DNA of 64,000 nucleotides from Billgrantia ethanolica (GTDB lineage Bacteria; Pseudomonadota; Gammaproteobacteria; Pseudomonadales; Halomonadaceae). The notes under the pieces are model-generated. The model searched no databases. It saw only the letters and a program-made list of their open reading frames with translations, and was not told the origin of the DNA. The number at the start of each line of letters is the position of its first letter. The stretch's first letter is position 1. The translations under genes and the position numbers were made by a program. Of this stretch, positions 25,152-34,172 are shown one piece after another. Where the stretch lies: positions 1 through 64,000 of the forward strand of contig NZ_JABFTX010000005.1 in NCBI RefSeq assembly GCF_021404305.1. Direction: 5' to 3'.

Positions 25152-28136
25152 ATGGCTCTTCCCGCTGACTTCCTGCCCGTCGATGAAATTCCGACCGCGC
25201 TCAGGCCCGCCCTGGAGAAAGCGTGGCAGCGCCTGAGCGAGAGCCTGGCTCGGGCCGACAATGTGGCCGAGATGACCGGCCAGGAGCCGCCCTCGGAGAA
25301 CTGGCTGGCGCTGGGGCCGGAGCGTCGTCGCCAGCTGGCGCGGGTCATCACCATTTCCGACTTCGCCCTCGACACCCTGGTGCGCTACCCCGAATGGCTG
25401 CTGCACCTGGACGCCGGCGGCGAGCTGGACGAGTCGCCAACGGCCGAGACCCTCACGGCCTGGCTCGGCGAACGGCTGGAGAGCGCCGAGGACGAGGCCG
25501 GCCTGCACGCCGTGCTGCGGCGCTTCCGCCGGGCGCGCATGCTGGGCATCGTGTGGCGTGACCTGGTGCGACCGGCGGGCACCGACATGTGGGCCACCAC
25601 CGCCGCAGTGTCTCAGCTGGCCGAGGTGTCGCTGGAAGGCGCCCTGGGCTGGCTCGAACGTCACTTCGAGCCGCGCTGGGGGCGCCCGGCGGCGCGCAGT
25701 GACGGCAGCGAGCAGCGCCTGGTGGTGCTGGGCATGGGCAAGTTCGGCGCCGGCGAGCTCAATCTCTCTTCCGATATCGATCTCATCTTCGCCTACCCCG
25801 AGCAGGGCGACACCGAGGGCGGGCGCACTTCCCTCGCGCATCAGGAGTACTTCACCAAGCTGGGTCAGAAGCTGATCGCTGCGCTGGATGCGGTCACCGC
25901 CGACGGCTTCGTCTTTCGCGTCGACATGCGCCTGCGTCCGCTGGGCGAAGGCGGTCCGCTCGTCGGCAATTTCAGCTCGCTGGCCGCCTACTATCAGGAC
26001 CAGGGCCGGGAGTGGGAGCGCTATGCCATGCTCAAGGCGCGGCCGGTGGCCGGCGACCTGGAGGCCGGCGGCGAGCTGCTCGGCAACCTGCGCCCCTTCG
26101 TCTACCGCAAGTACCTCGACTTCGGCGCCATCGAGTCGCTGCGCGAGATGAAGGGACTGATCAACCGTGAGGTGAAGCGGCGCGGCATGCAGGCCAACAT
26201 CAAGCTCGGCCCCGGCGGCATTCGCGAAGTGGAGTTCGTGGTGCAGGCCTTCCAGCTGATCCGCGGCGGGCGTGACACCGAGCTGCAGGTCACCTCGCTG
26301 CGCACGGCGCTCTTGCGTCTGCCGGCGCTGGGGCTGCTGCCGCAAGACGTGGTCGACGAGCTCGAGCCCGACTACGTCTTCCTGCGCGATCTGGAGCATG
26401 TACTTCAGGCGCTGGAAGACCGCCAGACCCAAAGCCTGCCGGACGACGAGCTCGACCGTGAGCGCGTCGCCCTGGCGCTGGACATGGAGGACTGGCCGGC
26501 GCTGCTGGCGCGCCTGGAGGAGGTGCGCGGCCGGGTGCGAGGCCATTTCGATGCGGTGATCGCCGACCCCGAGGAAGAGATCGAGGAGAACGGCGAGGCG
26601 GCAGACGAAGGCGGCCTGTCACTGGACGACTGGCGGGCGCTGTGGTGCGGAGAGCTCGAGCCCCAGGAGGCCGAGGCAATGCTCGCCGAAGCGGGCTTCG
26701 ATGAGGCCGAGACGGCTCTACGTCGTCTCGTCGGGCTGCGCCAGTCGCGCCAGGTGCAGGCCATGCAGCGCATCGGCTACGACCGCCTCGAAGCCCTGAT
26801 GCCGCTGCTGCTCGATGCGGTGGCGGCAAGCGACGCGCCCGACACCGCCCTGGAGCGGGTGCTGCCGCTGATCGAATCGGTGCTGCGGCGTACCGCCTAT
26901 CTGGCGCTGCTGCGGGAGAACCCCGAAGCGCTGAGTCATCTGATGGGGCTGTGCAGCGCCAGCCCCTGGATCGCCGAGCAGATGGCCCGCTACCCGATCC
27001 TGCTGGACGAGCTGCTGACCCCGGCCACCCTCTACACCCCCGCCGACAAGGAGCGCCTGGCCGACGAGCTGCGCCAGGCCCTGGGGCGCATTCCCGAGGA
27101 CGACGAGGAGGCCCAGCTCGAGGCGCTGCGCGTGTTCAAGCACGCCCACGTGCTGCGCGTTGCCGCTTCCGACATCGCCGGCACCCGCCACCTGATGAAG
27201 GTCAGCGACTATCTCACCTACATTGCCGAGGTACTGCTGGAAACGGTGCTGGCCATGGCCTGGCGCCACCTGGTGCGCAAGCACGGCTACCCGCTGCGCC
27301 GCGACGGCTCCCGCGCCGGCGCCGAGCCCGAGTTCCTGATCGTCGGCTACGGCAAGCTCGGCGGTATCGAGCTGGGCTACGGCTCCGACCTCGACCTCGT
27401 GTTCATTCACGACGGCGACTCCCGCGGCGAGACCGACGGCACCCGGCCCATCGACGCCTCGGTGTTCTTCACCCGCCTGGGCCAGCGCATCATCCACCTG
27501 CTCACCGCGGTGACCCCGGCCGGCACCCTCTACGAGGTCGACATGCGCCTGCGTCCCTCGGGCAACGCCGGGCTGCTGGTCACCACCCTCGATGCCTTCG
27601 GCGAGTACCAGCGCCGCGAGGCCTGGACCTGGGAACATCAGGCGCTGGTGCGGGCGCGGGTAGTGGCAGGGCACCCACGCCTGGCTACAGGTTTCGATGC
27701 GGTGCGCAGCGAGATTCTCGGCCGCGAGCGCGACCGTGAGGCGCTGCGCGAAGAGGTGGTCAAGATGCGCCACAAGATGCGCGAGCACCTGGGCGGCAAG
27801 AGCGAGGCGGGTCAGTTCGATCTCAAGCACGACCCCGGTGGCATGGTCGACATCGAGTTTCTGTGCCAGTTCGCGGTGCTCGCCATGGGCCACGAGACGC
27901 CGGAGCTGCTGCGCTGGAGCGACAACATGCGCATCCTCGAGACCCTGGAGAGCAGCGGACGCCTGCCCGCCGAGGAGTGTCAGCGCCTGCGCGATGCCTA
28001 CCTGGCCCTGCGCAGCACCGCCCACCGGGCGTCGCTGACCCGCGAGGCCGCCCGCGGGCGCGAGGCCGACTTCGAGGCGCACCGCCAAACCGTCATCAAT
28101 GCCTGGCAGCGGCTGCTGGAGCCGCCGACGCCTTGA
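25152..28136 (+). CDS. glnE: bifunctional glutamine synthetase adenylyltransferase/deadenylase
   Basis: Controls glutamine synthetase by adenylylation and deadenylylation in response to PII and glutamine. 994 aa from ATG 25152, which has an AAGGCGAG site; an in-frame ATG at 25113 has none. Two nucleotidyltransferase domains: GMGKFGAGELNLSSDIDLIF (about residue 200-215, deadenylase half) and GYGKLGGIELGYGSDLDLVF (about 735-755, adenylylase half), each with the G-S/S-D-x-D metal motif. GPGGIREVEFVVQ and DPGGMVDIEFLCQ follow each domain. Ends at a clear terminator. Confidence 0.96.
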   Translation: MALPADFLPVDEIPTALRPALEKAWQRLSESLARADNVAEMTGQEPPSENWLALGPERRRQLARVITISDFALDTLVRYPEWLLHLDAGGELDESPTAETLTAWLGERLESAEDEAGLHAVLRRFRRARMLGIVWRDLVRPAGTDMWATTAAVSQLAEVSLEGALGWLERHFEPRWGRPAARSDGSEQRLVVLGMGKFGAGELNLSSDIDLIFAYPEQGDTEGGRTSLAHQEYFTKLGQKLIAALDAVTADGFVFRVDMRLRPLGEGGPLVGNFSSLAAYYQDQGREWERYAMLKARPVAGDLEAGGELLGNLRPFVYRKYLDFGAIESLREMKGLINREVKRRGMQANIKLGPGGIREVEFVVQAFQLIRGGRDTELQVTSLRTALLRLPALGLLPQDVVDELEPDYVFLRDLEHVLQALEDRQTQSLPDDELDRERVALALDMEDWPALLARLEEVRGRVRGHFDAVIADPEEEIEENGEAADEGGLSLDDWRALWCGELEPQEAEAMLAEAGFDEAETALRRLVGLRQSRQVQAMQRIGYDRLEALMPLLLDAVAASDAPDTALERVLPLIESVLRRTAYLALLRENPEALSHLMGLCSASPWIAEQMARYPILLDELLTPATLYTPADKERLADELRQALGRIPEDDEEAQLEALRVFKHAHVLRVAASDIAGTRHLMKVSDYLTYIAEVLLETVLAMAWRHLVRKHGYPLRRDGSRAGAEPEFLIVGYGKLGGIELGYGSDLDLVFIHDGDSRGETDGTRPIDASVFFTRLGQRIIHLLTAVTPAGTLYEVDMRLRPSGNAGLLVTTLDAFGEYQRREAWTWEHQALVRARVVAGHPRLATGFDAVRSEILGRERDREALREEVVKMRHKMREHLGGKSEAGQFDLKHDPGGMVDIEFLCQFAVLAMGHETPELLRWSDNMRILETLESSGRLPAEECQRLRDAYLALRSTAHRASLTREAARGREADFEAHRQTVINAWQRLLEPPTP

Positions 28137-28196
28137 CCCTCGGCAGGTGAGGCTCCAGCCACCTGCCAATGCCCCGTTCCCCTTGTGCCCTCGCTT

Positions 28197-28226
28197 GCCC
28201 CGACCGTTACCACGGCCGGGGCTTTT
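28197..28226 (+). terminator. rho-independent terminator after glnE
   Basis: Stem GCCCCGaCCG / CGGcCGGGGC with one mismatch, followed by TTTT. A second 8-bp hairpin (GGCAGGTG / CACCTGCC, 28142-28167) lies just upstream. Together they isolate glnE from the transporter operon. Confidence 0.7.
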
Positions 28227-28387
28227 CTCGTGTCGTTTTTGGCGAAAGGCCGGCACGGGGAAAATAACCAGAATGGATATTTCACTTCCCGAGCGCCGTT
28301 GCTGCGAGCTCTTCTCAGCCCATAAGCTGAATTCACCCTGACGGGCCGCATGCGCGGACAGTCACGCAACACGAGAATGCAAGCACA

Positions 28388-28424
28388 ACAGGTTATTACA
28401 ACAGGCTATTACAACAACAGGTGA
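28388..28424 (+). repeat. 13-nt direct repeats in the operon leader
   Basis: ACAGGTTATTACA (28388-28400) is repeated as ACAGGCTATTACA (28401-28413), followed by a partial ACAACAGGTGA that provides the ribosome-binding site of the binding-protein gene. The run is CA-rich with ACAACAACAGG near the start codon. It could bind Hfq or a protein, or reflect slippage; no regulator is assigned. Confidence 0.6.
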
Positions 28425-28428
28425 CAAC

Positions 28429-29367
28429 ATGTTCTACAAGACAGCGCTAGCTACCAGTGTCCTCCTCCTTGCCTCGGGGATAGCCCACGCCGACTCCACC
28501 TATCGGATCGGTATCACACAGAACAACGTCGGTGTCGACAGCTACCAGACGACTTATGAGAGGGCCTTCGTGGCAGCCGCGGAGGCCAATGGCAGCGTCG
28601 ATATCGTGGTGCTGGACGCCGGGGGCGATGTGGCCCGACAGATCGGCCAGATGCAAGACCTCGTCCAGCAGCGCATGGATGCCATCATCATCTGGCCCAC
28701 GGATGGTCAGGCGGTGATTCCGGCGATTCGCCAGGCCAACAATGCCGGCATCCCGGTCGTCGTGACCAACTCCAGGATTGCCGATGCCGGGATGGATTTC
28801 ATCGCGGCATTCTCCGGCCCCGATAACGTGGAGCAGGGGGCCTATGCGGCAGAGATGATGTGCGAAGCCCTGGAAGGGGAAGGGCAGATCGTGCAGATCT
28901 CGGGGCAGCCGGGCTACACCACCGCCATCGAGCGTGCGGCCGGTTTCGAGGAGCGTCTCGCCGAACTCTGCCCCGATGTCGAGCTGATGGAAACCCAGCC
29001 GGGCAACTGGAACCGTGAGCGGGCGCAGCGCGTCATGGAGGACTTCCTGACCAAGTACGACCGCATCGACGGCGTCTACTCCGGCGACGACAACATGGGG
29101 GTAGGCGCGCTGAACGCCGCCAAGGACGCCGGCCGGGCGGGCGATATCGTCTTCATCGGTGCCACCAACTTCGCCGTGGGCTATGACGCCATCGCGCGCG
29201 GAGAGTACTACGGCTCCATCTACCAGTCCCCGGTGGATGATGCCGAGGCGGCGCTGCAGACCGCTCTGGATGTCCTGGCCGGCGAGGAAGTACCCAAGCT
29301 CAACTTCTTCGAGACCCCGAAGATCACCGCTGAGAATCTGGAAGAGTTCGACCGTCCAGTCTTCTGA
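28429..29367 (+). CDS. ribose-type (RbsB-family) ABC transporter substrate-binding protein
   Basis: Periplasmic binding protein, 312 aa, type I PBP fold of the RbsB/AraF/xylF group. Signal peptide ends at GIAHA (residue 21) before DSTYRIGITQNNVGVDSYQ. Family landmarks: DxVIxWPTDGQAVIPAIRQANNAGIPVVVTNS and YSGDDNMGVGALNAAKDAGRAGDIVFIGATNF. These receptors bind sugars, polyols or cyclitols, sometimes nucleosides. First gene of a long operon with an importer and aromatic-ring-cleavage genes, so the ligand may be a cyclic polyol or related compound. Ligand unknown. Confidence 0.92.
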   Translation: MFYKTALATSVLLLASGIAHADSTYRIGITQNNVGVDSYQTTYERAFVAAAEANGSVDIVVLDAGGDVARQIGQMQDLVQQRMDAIIIWPTDGQAVIPAIRQANNAGIPVVVTNSRIADAGMDFIAAFSGPDNVEQGAYAAEMMCEALEGEGQIVQISGQPGYTTAIERAAGFEERLAELCPDVELMETQPGNWNRERAQRVMEDFLTKYDRIDGVYSGDDNMGVGALNAAKDAGRAGDIVFIGATNFAVGYDAIARGEYYGSIYQSPVDDAEAALQTALDVLAGEEVPKLNFFETPKITAENLEEFDRPVF

Positions 29368-29477
29368 CGGCACGGCGTGCTGCCCGGGAGTTGGCGCACA
29401 GGCGCCATGTCCCGGGACACGGATCGAGCCTGTGCCAGCACTTGCTGCGCATGGCCATATTCAGACAGGTGATTACC

Positions 29478-30488
29478 ATGGCTTCTGCAGAACAAACCAA
29501 TCCACAGCTCCTCAATGGAAGAATCAGCCGCGCGGGGATCCTCAGCTTTCTCTCCGCTCAGGGCATCCTGGTGTTCTTTCTTCTGAGCATGTTCGTCTTC
29601 TCACTGTTTTCCGAGCAGTTTCTCTCCCAGTCGAACATCATGACCGTCGTGCGGCAGGCGTCGATCATCGGCATCATCGCCGTCGGGGTCACGGTGGTCA
29701 TCATCGGCGGGAACCTGGACCTTTCCGTGGGCTCGATGCTGTCGTTCGCCACCGTGCTGGTGGTCGACCTTCACGACAAGATCGGTCCCATGAACGCCAT
29801 CCTGGTGATGTTCGCCTTCACCCTGCTTCTCGGCGCCGTGAACGGCTTTTTGATCGGCCTCATGCGGCTCAATTCCCTGATCGTGACGCTGGCCATGCTC
29901 TCCGTCATCCAGGGGCTGGTGCTGATCTACAGCGGGGGCCAGAACGTCGATATCGCCAACCAGGACGGCACCTGGTTCGCCTTCTTCGGCCGCGGCTATG
30001 TGCTGGGTATCGCGGTACCGGTGCTGCTCTTCGGCCTGCTGGCCCTGCTGATGCAGATCGTCATGTCCTATACCGGCTACGGGCGACGCATCTTTGCCGT
30101 CGGGGGCAACCCGATGGCCTCCGTCTACTCCGGCATTCGCAGGAACTGGTGCGTCTTCAGCACCTACCTGATCTCGGCCTTCTGCGTGGCCTGCGCGGCC
30201 CTGGTGCTCGGCTCCCGGGTCATGGGCTCCCAGAACAATGTGGGGCAGGGCTACGAGCTGCTGGTGCTGGCCGGCATCATCCTCGGCGGCACCAGCCTGC
30301 TCGGCGGCGCCGGCAGCATCTGGAAGACGGTGATCGGCGTGCTGATCCTCGGCTTCATCCAGAACGGTCTGCTGCTGATGGGCTACCCCTACTACACCCA
30401 GTGGATAGTGACCTGGGTCATCATCATCCTGGCCGTCTGGCTGGACCTCGCCAACAAGCGCAAGCGCCTGTTGACGACCCATTCATGA
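29478..30488 (+). CDS. ribose-type ABC transporter permease, subunit 1
   Basis: 336 aa from ATG 29478 (MASAEQTNP); AGGTGA lies 7 nt upstream, whereas an earlier ATG adds 29 residues of unrelated sequence. RbsC-type permease with 8-10 hydrophobic segments; conserved IIAVGVTVVIIGGNLDLSVGSMLSF in the first half and LAGIILGGTSLLGGAGSIWKTVIGVLILG in the second (coupling region). Forms a heterodimer with the next permease. Confidence 0.93.
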   Translation: MASAEQTNPQLLNGRISRAGILSFLSAQGILVFFLLSMFVFSLFSEQFLSQSNIMTVVRQASIIGIIAVGVTVVIIGGNLDLSVGSMLSFATVLVVDLHDKIGPMNAILVMFAFTLLLGAVNGFLIGLMRLNSLIVTLAMLSVIQGLVLIYSGGQNVDIANQDGTWFAFFGRGYVLGIAVPVLLFGLLALLMQIVMSYTGYGRRIFAVGGNPMASVYSGIRRNWCVFSTYLISAFCVACAALVLGSRVMGSQNNVGQGYELLVLAGIILGGTSLLGGAGSIWKTVIGVLILGFIQNGLLLMGYPYYTQWIVTWVIIILAVWLDLANKRKRLLTTHS

Positions 30489-30504
30489 CGCGGAGGCATG
30501 ACAC

Positions 30505-31464
30505 ATGATTTCAATAAAAGGCTTCTTCCGCGGCAGGACGACTATCCAACCGATCTGGGTCTTCGTCATTGCCATCTTCATCTTCTTCAGCTTCATGTCG
30601 GAGTACTTCCTGTCGCTGAGCAACATCACCAATATCCTGGTCCAGACCTCGACCATCGGCCTGATCGCCTTGGGCATGACCTACGTGATGATCAACGGCA
30701 ATATCGACCTCTCGGTGGGGGCGATACTCGGGCTTGCCGCCTCGCTGGCGGTGGGGCTGCAGGACTATGGACTGACCATTGCCATCATTGCGGCGCTGGC
30801 GTCCGGCATGCTGCTCGGCGCGATCAACGGCCTGGTGGTGTGGAAGACCGGGGTCAATGCCTTCATCGTCACCCTGGGCGCGATGCTCGGGATTCGCGGA
30901 CTGATCTTTCTCTACACCGGCGAACAGTCCTTCTACTCGATGAACTTCGCCTTCGCCGACTTCGGCGCCAGCACCATCGGGCCGATCCCGGTACTGGCGA
31001 TCATCTTCCTGCTCTGCACCCTGGTGATGCACCTGGTGCTGACCCGCACCGGCCACGGGCGCAACACCTTCGCCGTGGGCGGCAACCCGGAAGCCTCCAT
31101 CGATGCCGGCATCCGGCTCGGCCGCCACATGATGATCAACTTCATCATCGTCGGCTTCTTCGCGGCCCTGGCCGGAGTGCTGCTGGCCAGCCAGATGGGC
31201 GCAGCCACTCCGAACCTCGGGCGTGACTACGAGCTGTGGACCATCACCGCGGTGGTACTCGGCGGCACCAAGCTCACCGGTGGCTACGGCAGCATCGTCG
31301 GCACCCTGGGCGGCGTCCTGGCCATCGGCATCCTGCGCAACGGCATGAACCTGATGCAGGTGCCGGCCTTCTACGTGCTGGTCGTGCTCGGCCTGATCCT
31401 GATCTCGGTGCTGATCATCGACAAGAAGCTCAATGTGCCCTCGACCAAGGAGGTGCGGATATGA
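30505..31464 (+). CDS. ribose-type ABC transporter permease, subunit 2
   Basis: 319 aa, second RbsC-type permease. Signature segments IALGMTYVMINGNIDLSVGAILGLA and AVVLGGTKLTGGYGSIVGTLGGVLAIGILRNGMNLM are present. Starts 16 bp after subunit 1; its stop overlaps the ATPase start by 4 bp (ATGA). Having two distinct permeases rather than a homodimer is common in polyol, autoinducer and cyclitol importers. Confidence 0.93.
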   Translation: MISIKGFFRGRTTIQPIWVFVIAIFIFFSFMSEYFLSLSNITNILVQTSTIGLIALGMTYVMINGNIDLSVGAILGLAASLAVGLQDYGLTIAIIAALASGMLLGAINGLVVWKTGVNAFIVTLGAMLGIRGLIFLYTGEQSFYSMNFAFADFGASTIGPIPVLAIIFLLCTLVMHLVLTRTGHGRNTFAVGGNPEASIDAGIRLGRHMMINFIIVGFFAALAGVLLASQMGAATPNLGRDYELWTITAVVLGGTKLTGGYGSIVGTLGGVLAIGILRNGMNLMQVPAFYVLVVLGLILISVLIIDKKLNVPSTKEVRI

Positions 31465-33023
31465 CCCCCGTTCACGCCACGACTGGCCACCGCCAGCCGA
31501 TCGACGCCGAGCCGGTTCTCAAGCTCGAAGGCATCACCAAGCGCTTTCCCGGCGTGGTGGCCCTCAACCAGGTCGACTTCGACGTGCGCCCCGGCGAGGT
31601 CCATGCCCTGCTCGGCGAGAACGGCGCCGGGAAGTCGACCCTGATGAAGGTGCTGGCCGGCAAGCACCAGGCCAACGAGGGCAGGATCATCCTCGGCGGC
31701 GAGGAGATGGCCTTCGAGAATCCCAAGCATGCCAAGCGTGCCGGGGTCGTGCTGATCCACCAGGAGCAGTCGCTGGTGCCGGGGATGACCGTGGCCGAGA
31801 ACATCTTCCTCGGCAGCCTGCCGAAGAAGTGGGGCAATCGGGTCGACTGGCGCAAGCTGCGCGAGGACACCAACCGGATCCTCGAGACCCTCAAGTGCAG
31901 CTTTCAGCACGATGACCTGGTGGGCTCGCTGTCGATCGCCAAGAAGCAGATGGTCGAGATCGGCCGGGCGCTGGTCTTCACCCCGCGGGTGGTGGTGTTC
32001 GACGAGCCCACCGCCTCCCTCACCGATCATGAGAAGCCGGTGCTCTATGACGTGATCCAGTCGCTCTGCGAGCAGGGCGTGGGGATCGTCTATATCTCGC
32101 ACCGCATGGACGAGATCTTCCACCTTTCCCACCGCATCTCGGTGCTGCGCGACGGCGAGTACACCGGCACGGTGAATACCTGCGAGACCAACGAGGACGA
32201 GGTCACGCGGATGATGATCGGCCGCAGCCTAGAGCTCGACCACGCCAGCAAGCCGAGCGAGTTCGGCGAGAACATGCTCGAGCTGCGCAACCTGTCGGTG
32301 AAGCGGCTGTTCTCGGACGTCAGCTTCAGTATCCGCAAGGGCGAGATCGTCGGCATGTACGGCCTGGTCGGAGCGGGGCGCTCGGAGGTCGCCGAGACCA
32401 TCTTCGGCCTGCGCTCCCCCACGGCCGGCGAGATCCTGCTGGATGGCCAACCGGTGAGCTTCCATACCTCACACGACGCCGTGGCCGCGGGCATTGCCCT
32501 GGTGCCGGAGGATCGCAAGGACCAGGGACTGATCCTGGGCATGAACTGCCGCGACAACATGACCCTGGCCGGACTCGAGTCGGTCTCCACGCTGGGATTC
32601 ATGAAGCGTGCCGATGAGCGGGCCGTCTACGACAAGTACCACCAGGCGATGAAGATCAAAACGCCCAGCTGGCGCCAGAAGGTGGGCAACCTGAGCGGCG
32701 GCAACCAGCAGAAGATCGTCATCGGCAAGTGGCTGCATACCCACCCCAAGCTGCTGATCCTCGACGAGCCGACCCGCGGGATCGATGTGGGATCCAAGGC
32801 GGAGATTCATGCCCTGGTCAAGGAGCTCGCCAAGTCGGGCTACGCGGTACTGGTGATCTCCTCGGAGATGCCGGAGGTGCTCGGCCTCAGCAACCGCATC
32901 ATCGCCATGTACGACGGCCGGGTCACCGCCGAGTTCGACGGCGACAGCGTCAGCGAGGACGAGCTGGTGCAGGCGATTACCGGAATGGGTCAACCATCGC
33001 CGGCAGAAGCCGCGACCGTCTAG
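31461..33023 (+). CDS. ribose-type ABC transporter ATP-binding protein (tandem ABC domains)
   Basis: 520 aa with two ABC modules, as in RbsA/XylG. N-terminal domain: Walker A LLGENGAGKST (Lys59), signature SLSIAKKQMVEIGRAL, Walker B VVVFDEPTAS. C-terminal domain: degenerate Walker A GLVGAGRSEVAE, intact signature LSGGNQQKIVIGKWL, LLILDEPTRGIDVG. Such asymmetric sites are normal for this family. ATG 31461 is preceded by AAGGAGG and overlaps the permease stop (ATGA). Confidence 0.95.
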   Translation: MTPVHATTGHRQPIDAEPVLKLEGITKRFPGVVALNQVDFDVRPGEVHALLGENGAGKSTLMKVLAGKHQANEGRIILGGEEMAFENPKHAKRAGVVLIHQEQSLVPGMTVAENIFLGSLPKKWGNRVDWRKLREDTNRILETLKCSFQHDDLVGSLSIAKKQMVEIGRALVFTPRVVVFDEPTASLTDHEKPVLYDVIQSLCEQGVGIVYISHRMDEIFHLSHRISVLRDGEYTGTVNTCETNEDEVTRMMIGRSLELDHASKPSEFGENMLELRNLSVKRLFSDVSFSIRKGEIVGMYGLVGAGRSEVAETIFGLRSPTAGEILLDGQPVSFHTSHDAVAAGIALVPEDRKDQGLILGMNCRDNMTLAGLESVSTLGFMKRADERAVYDKYHQAMKIKTPSWRQKVGNLSGGNQQKIVIGKWLHTHPKLLILDEPTRGIDVGSKAEIHALVKELAKSGYAVLVISSEMPEVLGLSNRIIAMYDGRVTAEFDGDSVSEDELVQAITGMGQPSPAEAATV

Positions 33024-33041
33024 GCGGACTCGCAGCCATCG

Positions 33042-33061
33042 CGGCGCCCCGCGGGGCGCCG
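33042..33061. repeat. 20-nt GC palindrome between importer and catabolic genes
   Basis: CGGCGCCCCG paired with CGGGGCGCCG, an uninterrupted dyad in the 69-bp gap after the ATPase gene. No T-run follows. It could attenuate or process the mRNA between the transport and enzyme parts of the operon. Confidence 0.6.
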
Positions 33062-33092
33062 ACATGCACCTTCAACGTCTGAGGAAATAACC

Positions 33093-34172
33093 ATGCAACC
33101 CTTTGTCTATCATGGCCTGCCATCTCGGGTGGTATTCGGCCAGGGGACCCTGTCGCGCCTCGCCGAGGAAATCGAGCAGCTTGGCTGCCGCCGGGCCCTG
33201 GTGCTGGCCACTCCCCAGCAGCAGGAGCAGGCCCGCGCGGTGCTGGAGCAACTGGGCGAGCGCGGCGTCGGCCTCTATGCCGAGGCCGCCATGCACACCC
33301 CGGTCGAGGTGACCGAGCGCGCCATGCGGGTGGTCGAGGAGCTGAGGGTCGACTGCACCGTGGCCATCGGTGGCGGCTCCACCATCGGCCTGGGCAAGGC
33401 CATCGCGCTGCGCACCGGGCTACCCCAGGTGGCCATCCCCACCACCTATGCCGGCTCCGAGATGACGCCGATTCTCGGTGAGACCCGCGACGGCCTCAAG
33501 ACCACCCAGCGCACCCTGGAGGTGCTGCCCGAGACGGTGATCTACGACGTCGACCTGACTCTCTCGCTACCCGCGGGCATGTCCGGCACCAGCGGCATCA
33601 ATGCCATCGCCCATGCGGTGGAGGCGCTCTACGCCCGTGACCGCAACCCGGTGATCTCGCTGATGGCCGAGGAGGGCATCGCGGCGCTGGCCAGGAGCCT
33701 GCCGGTGATCGCCAACGACCCGGCCAACGCCGAGGCGCGCGCCGATGCCCTCTACGGCGCCTGGCTGTGCGGTACCTGCCTGGGCTCGGTGGGCATGTCG
33801 CTGCACCACAAGCTCTGCCACACCCTGGGGGGCTCCTTCGACCTGCCCCACGCCGAGACCCACACCATCGTGCTGCCCCATGCGGTGGCCTACAACGCCC
33901 CTTCGGCCCCCGAGGCGATGTCACGCATCGCCCGGGCGCTGGGCTGTGAGGATCCCGCCGCCGGCCTCTTCGACCTGGCCCGAGCGATCGGCGCGCCCAC
34001 GGCACTGGAGGAGATCGGCCTGAAGGCGGGGGACGTGGAGCGGGCTACCGAGATCGCCACCCGTAATCCCTACTGGAACCCCCGCGAGGTCGAGGCTCAG
34101 GGCATCCACCGGCTGCTGAGCCATGCCCTGGTCGGCCAGCGACCGGCCAGCGAGGTGGGAGCCCAAACATGA
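33093..34172 (+). CDS. maleylacetate reductase (iron-containing alcohol dehydrogenase family)
   Basis: Reduces maleylacetate to 3-oxoadipate with NAD(P)H, the last step of hydroxyquinol and chlorocatechol pathways. 359 aa, standard length. Nucleotide-binding GGGSTIGLGKAIA, then AIPTTYAGSEMTPI, and the MacA hallmark SLHHKLCHTLGGSFDLPHAETHT with the His residues typical of the family active site. A 4-bp ATGA overlap couples it to the amidohydrolase gene. Product 3-oxoadipate would feed PcaIJ/PcaF encoded at 52-55 kb. Confidence 0.93.
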   Translation: MQPFVYHGLPSRVVFGQGTLSRLAEEIEQLGCRRALVLATPQQQEQARAVLEQLGERGVGLYAEAAMHTPVEVTERAMRVVEELRVDCTVAIGGGSTIGLGKAIALRTGLPQVAIPTTYAGSEMTPILGETRDGLKTTQRTLEVLPETVIYDVDLTLSLPAGMSGTSGINAIAHAVEALYARDRNPVISLMAEEGIAALARSLPVIANDPANAEARADALYGAWLCGTCLGSVGMSLHHKLCHTLGGSFDLPHAETHTIVLPHAVAYNAPSAPEAMSRIARALGCEDPAAGLFDLARAIGAPTALEEIGLKAGDVERATEIATRNPYWNPREVEAQGIHRLLSHALVGQRPASEVGAQT

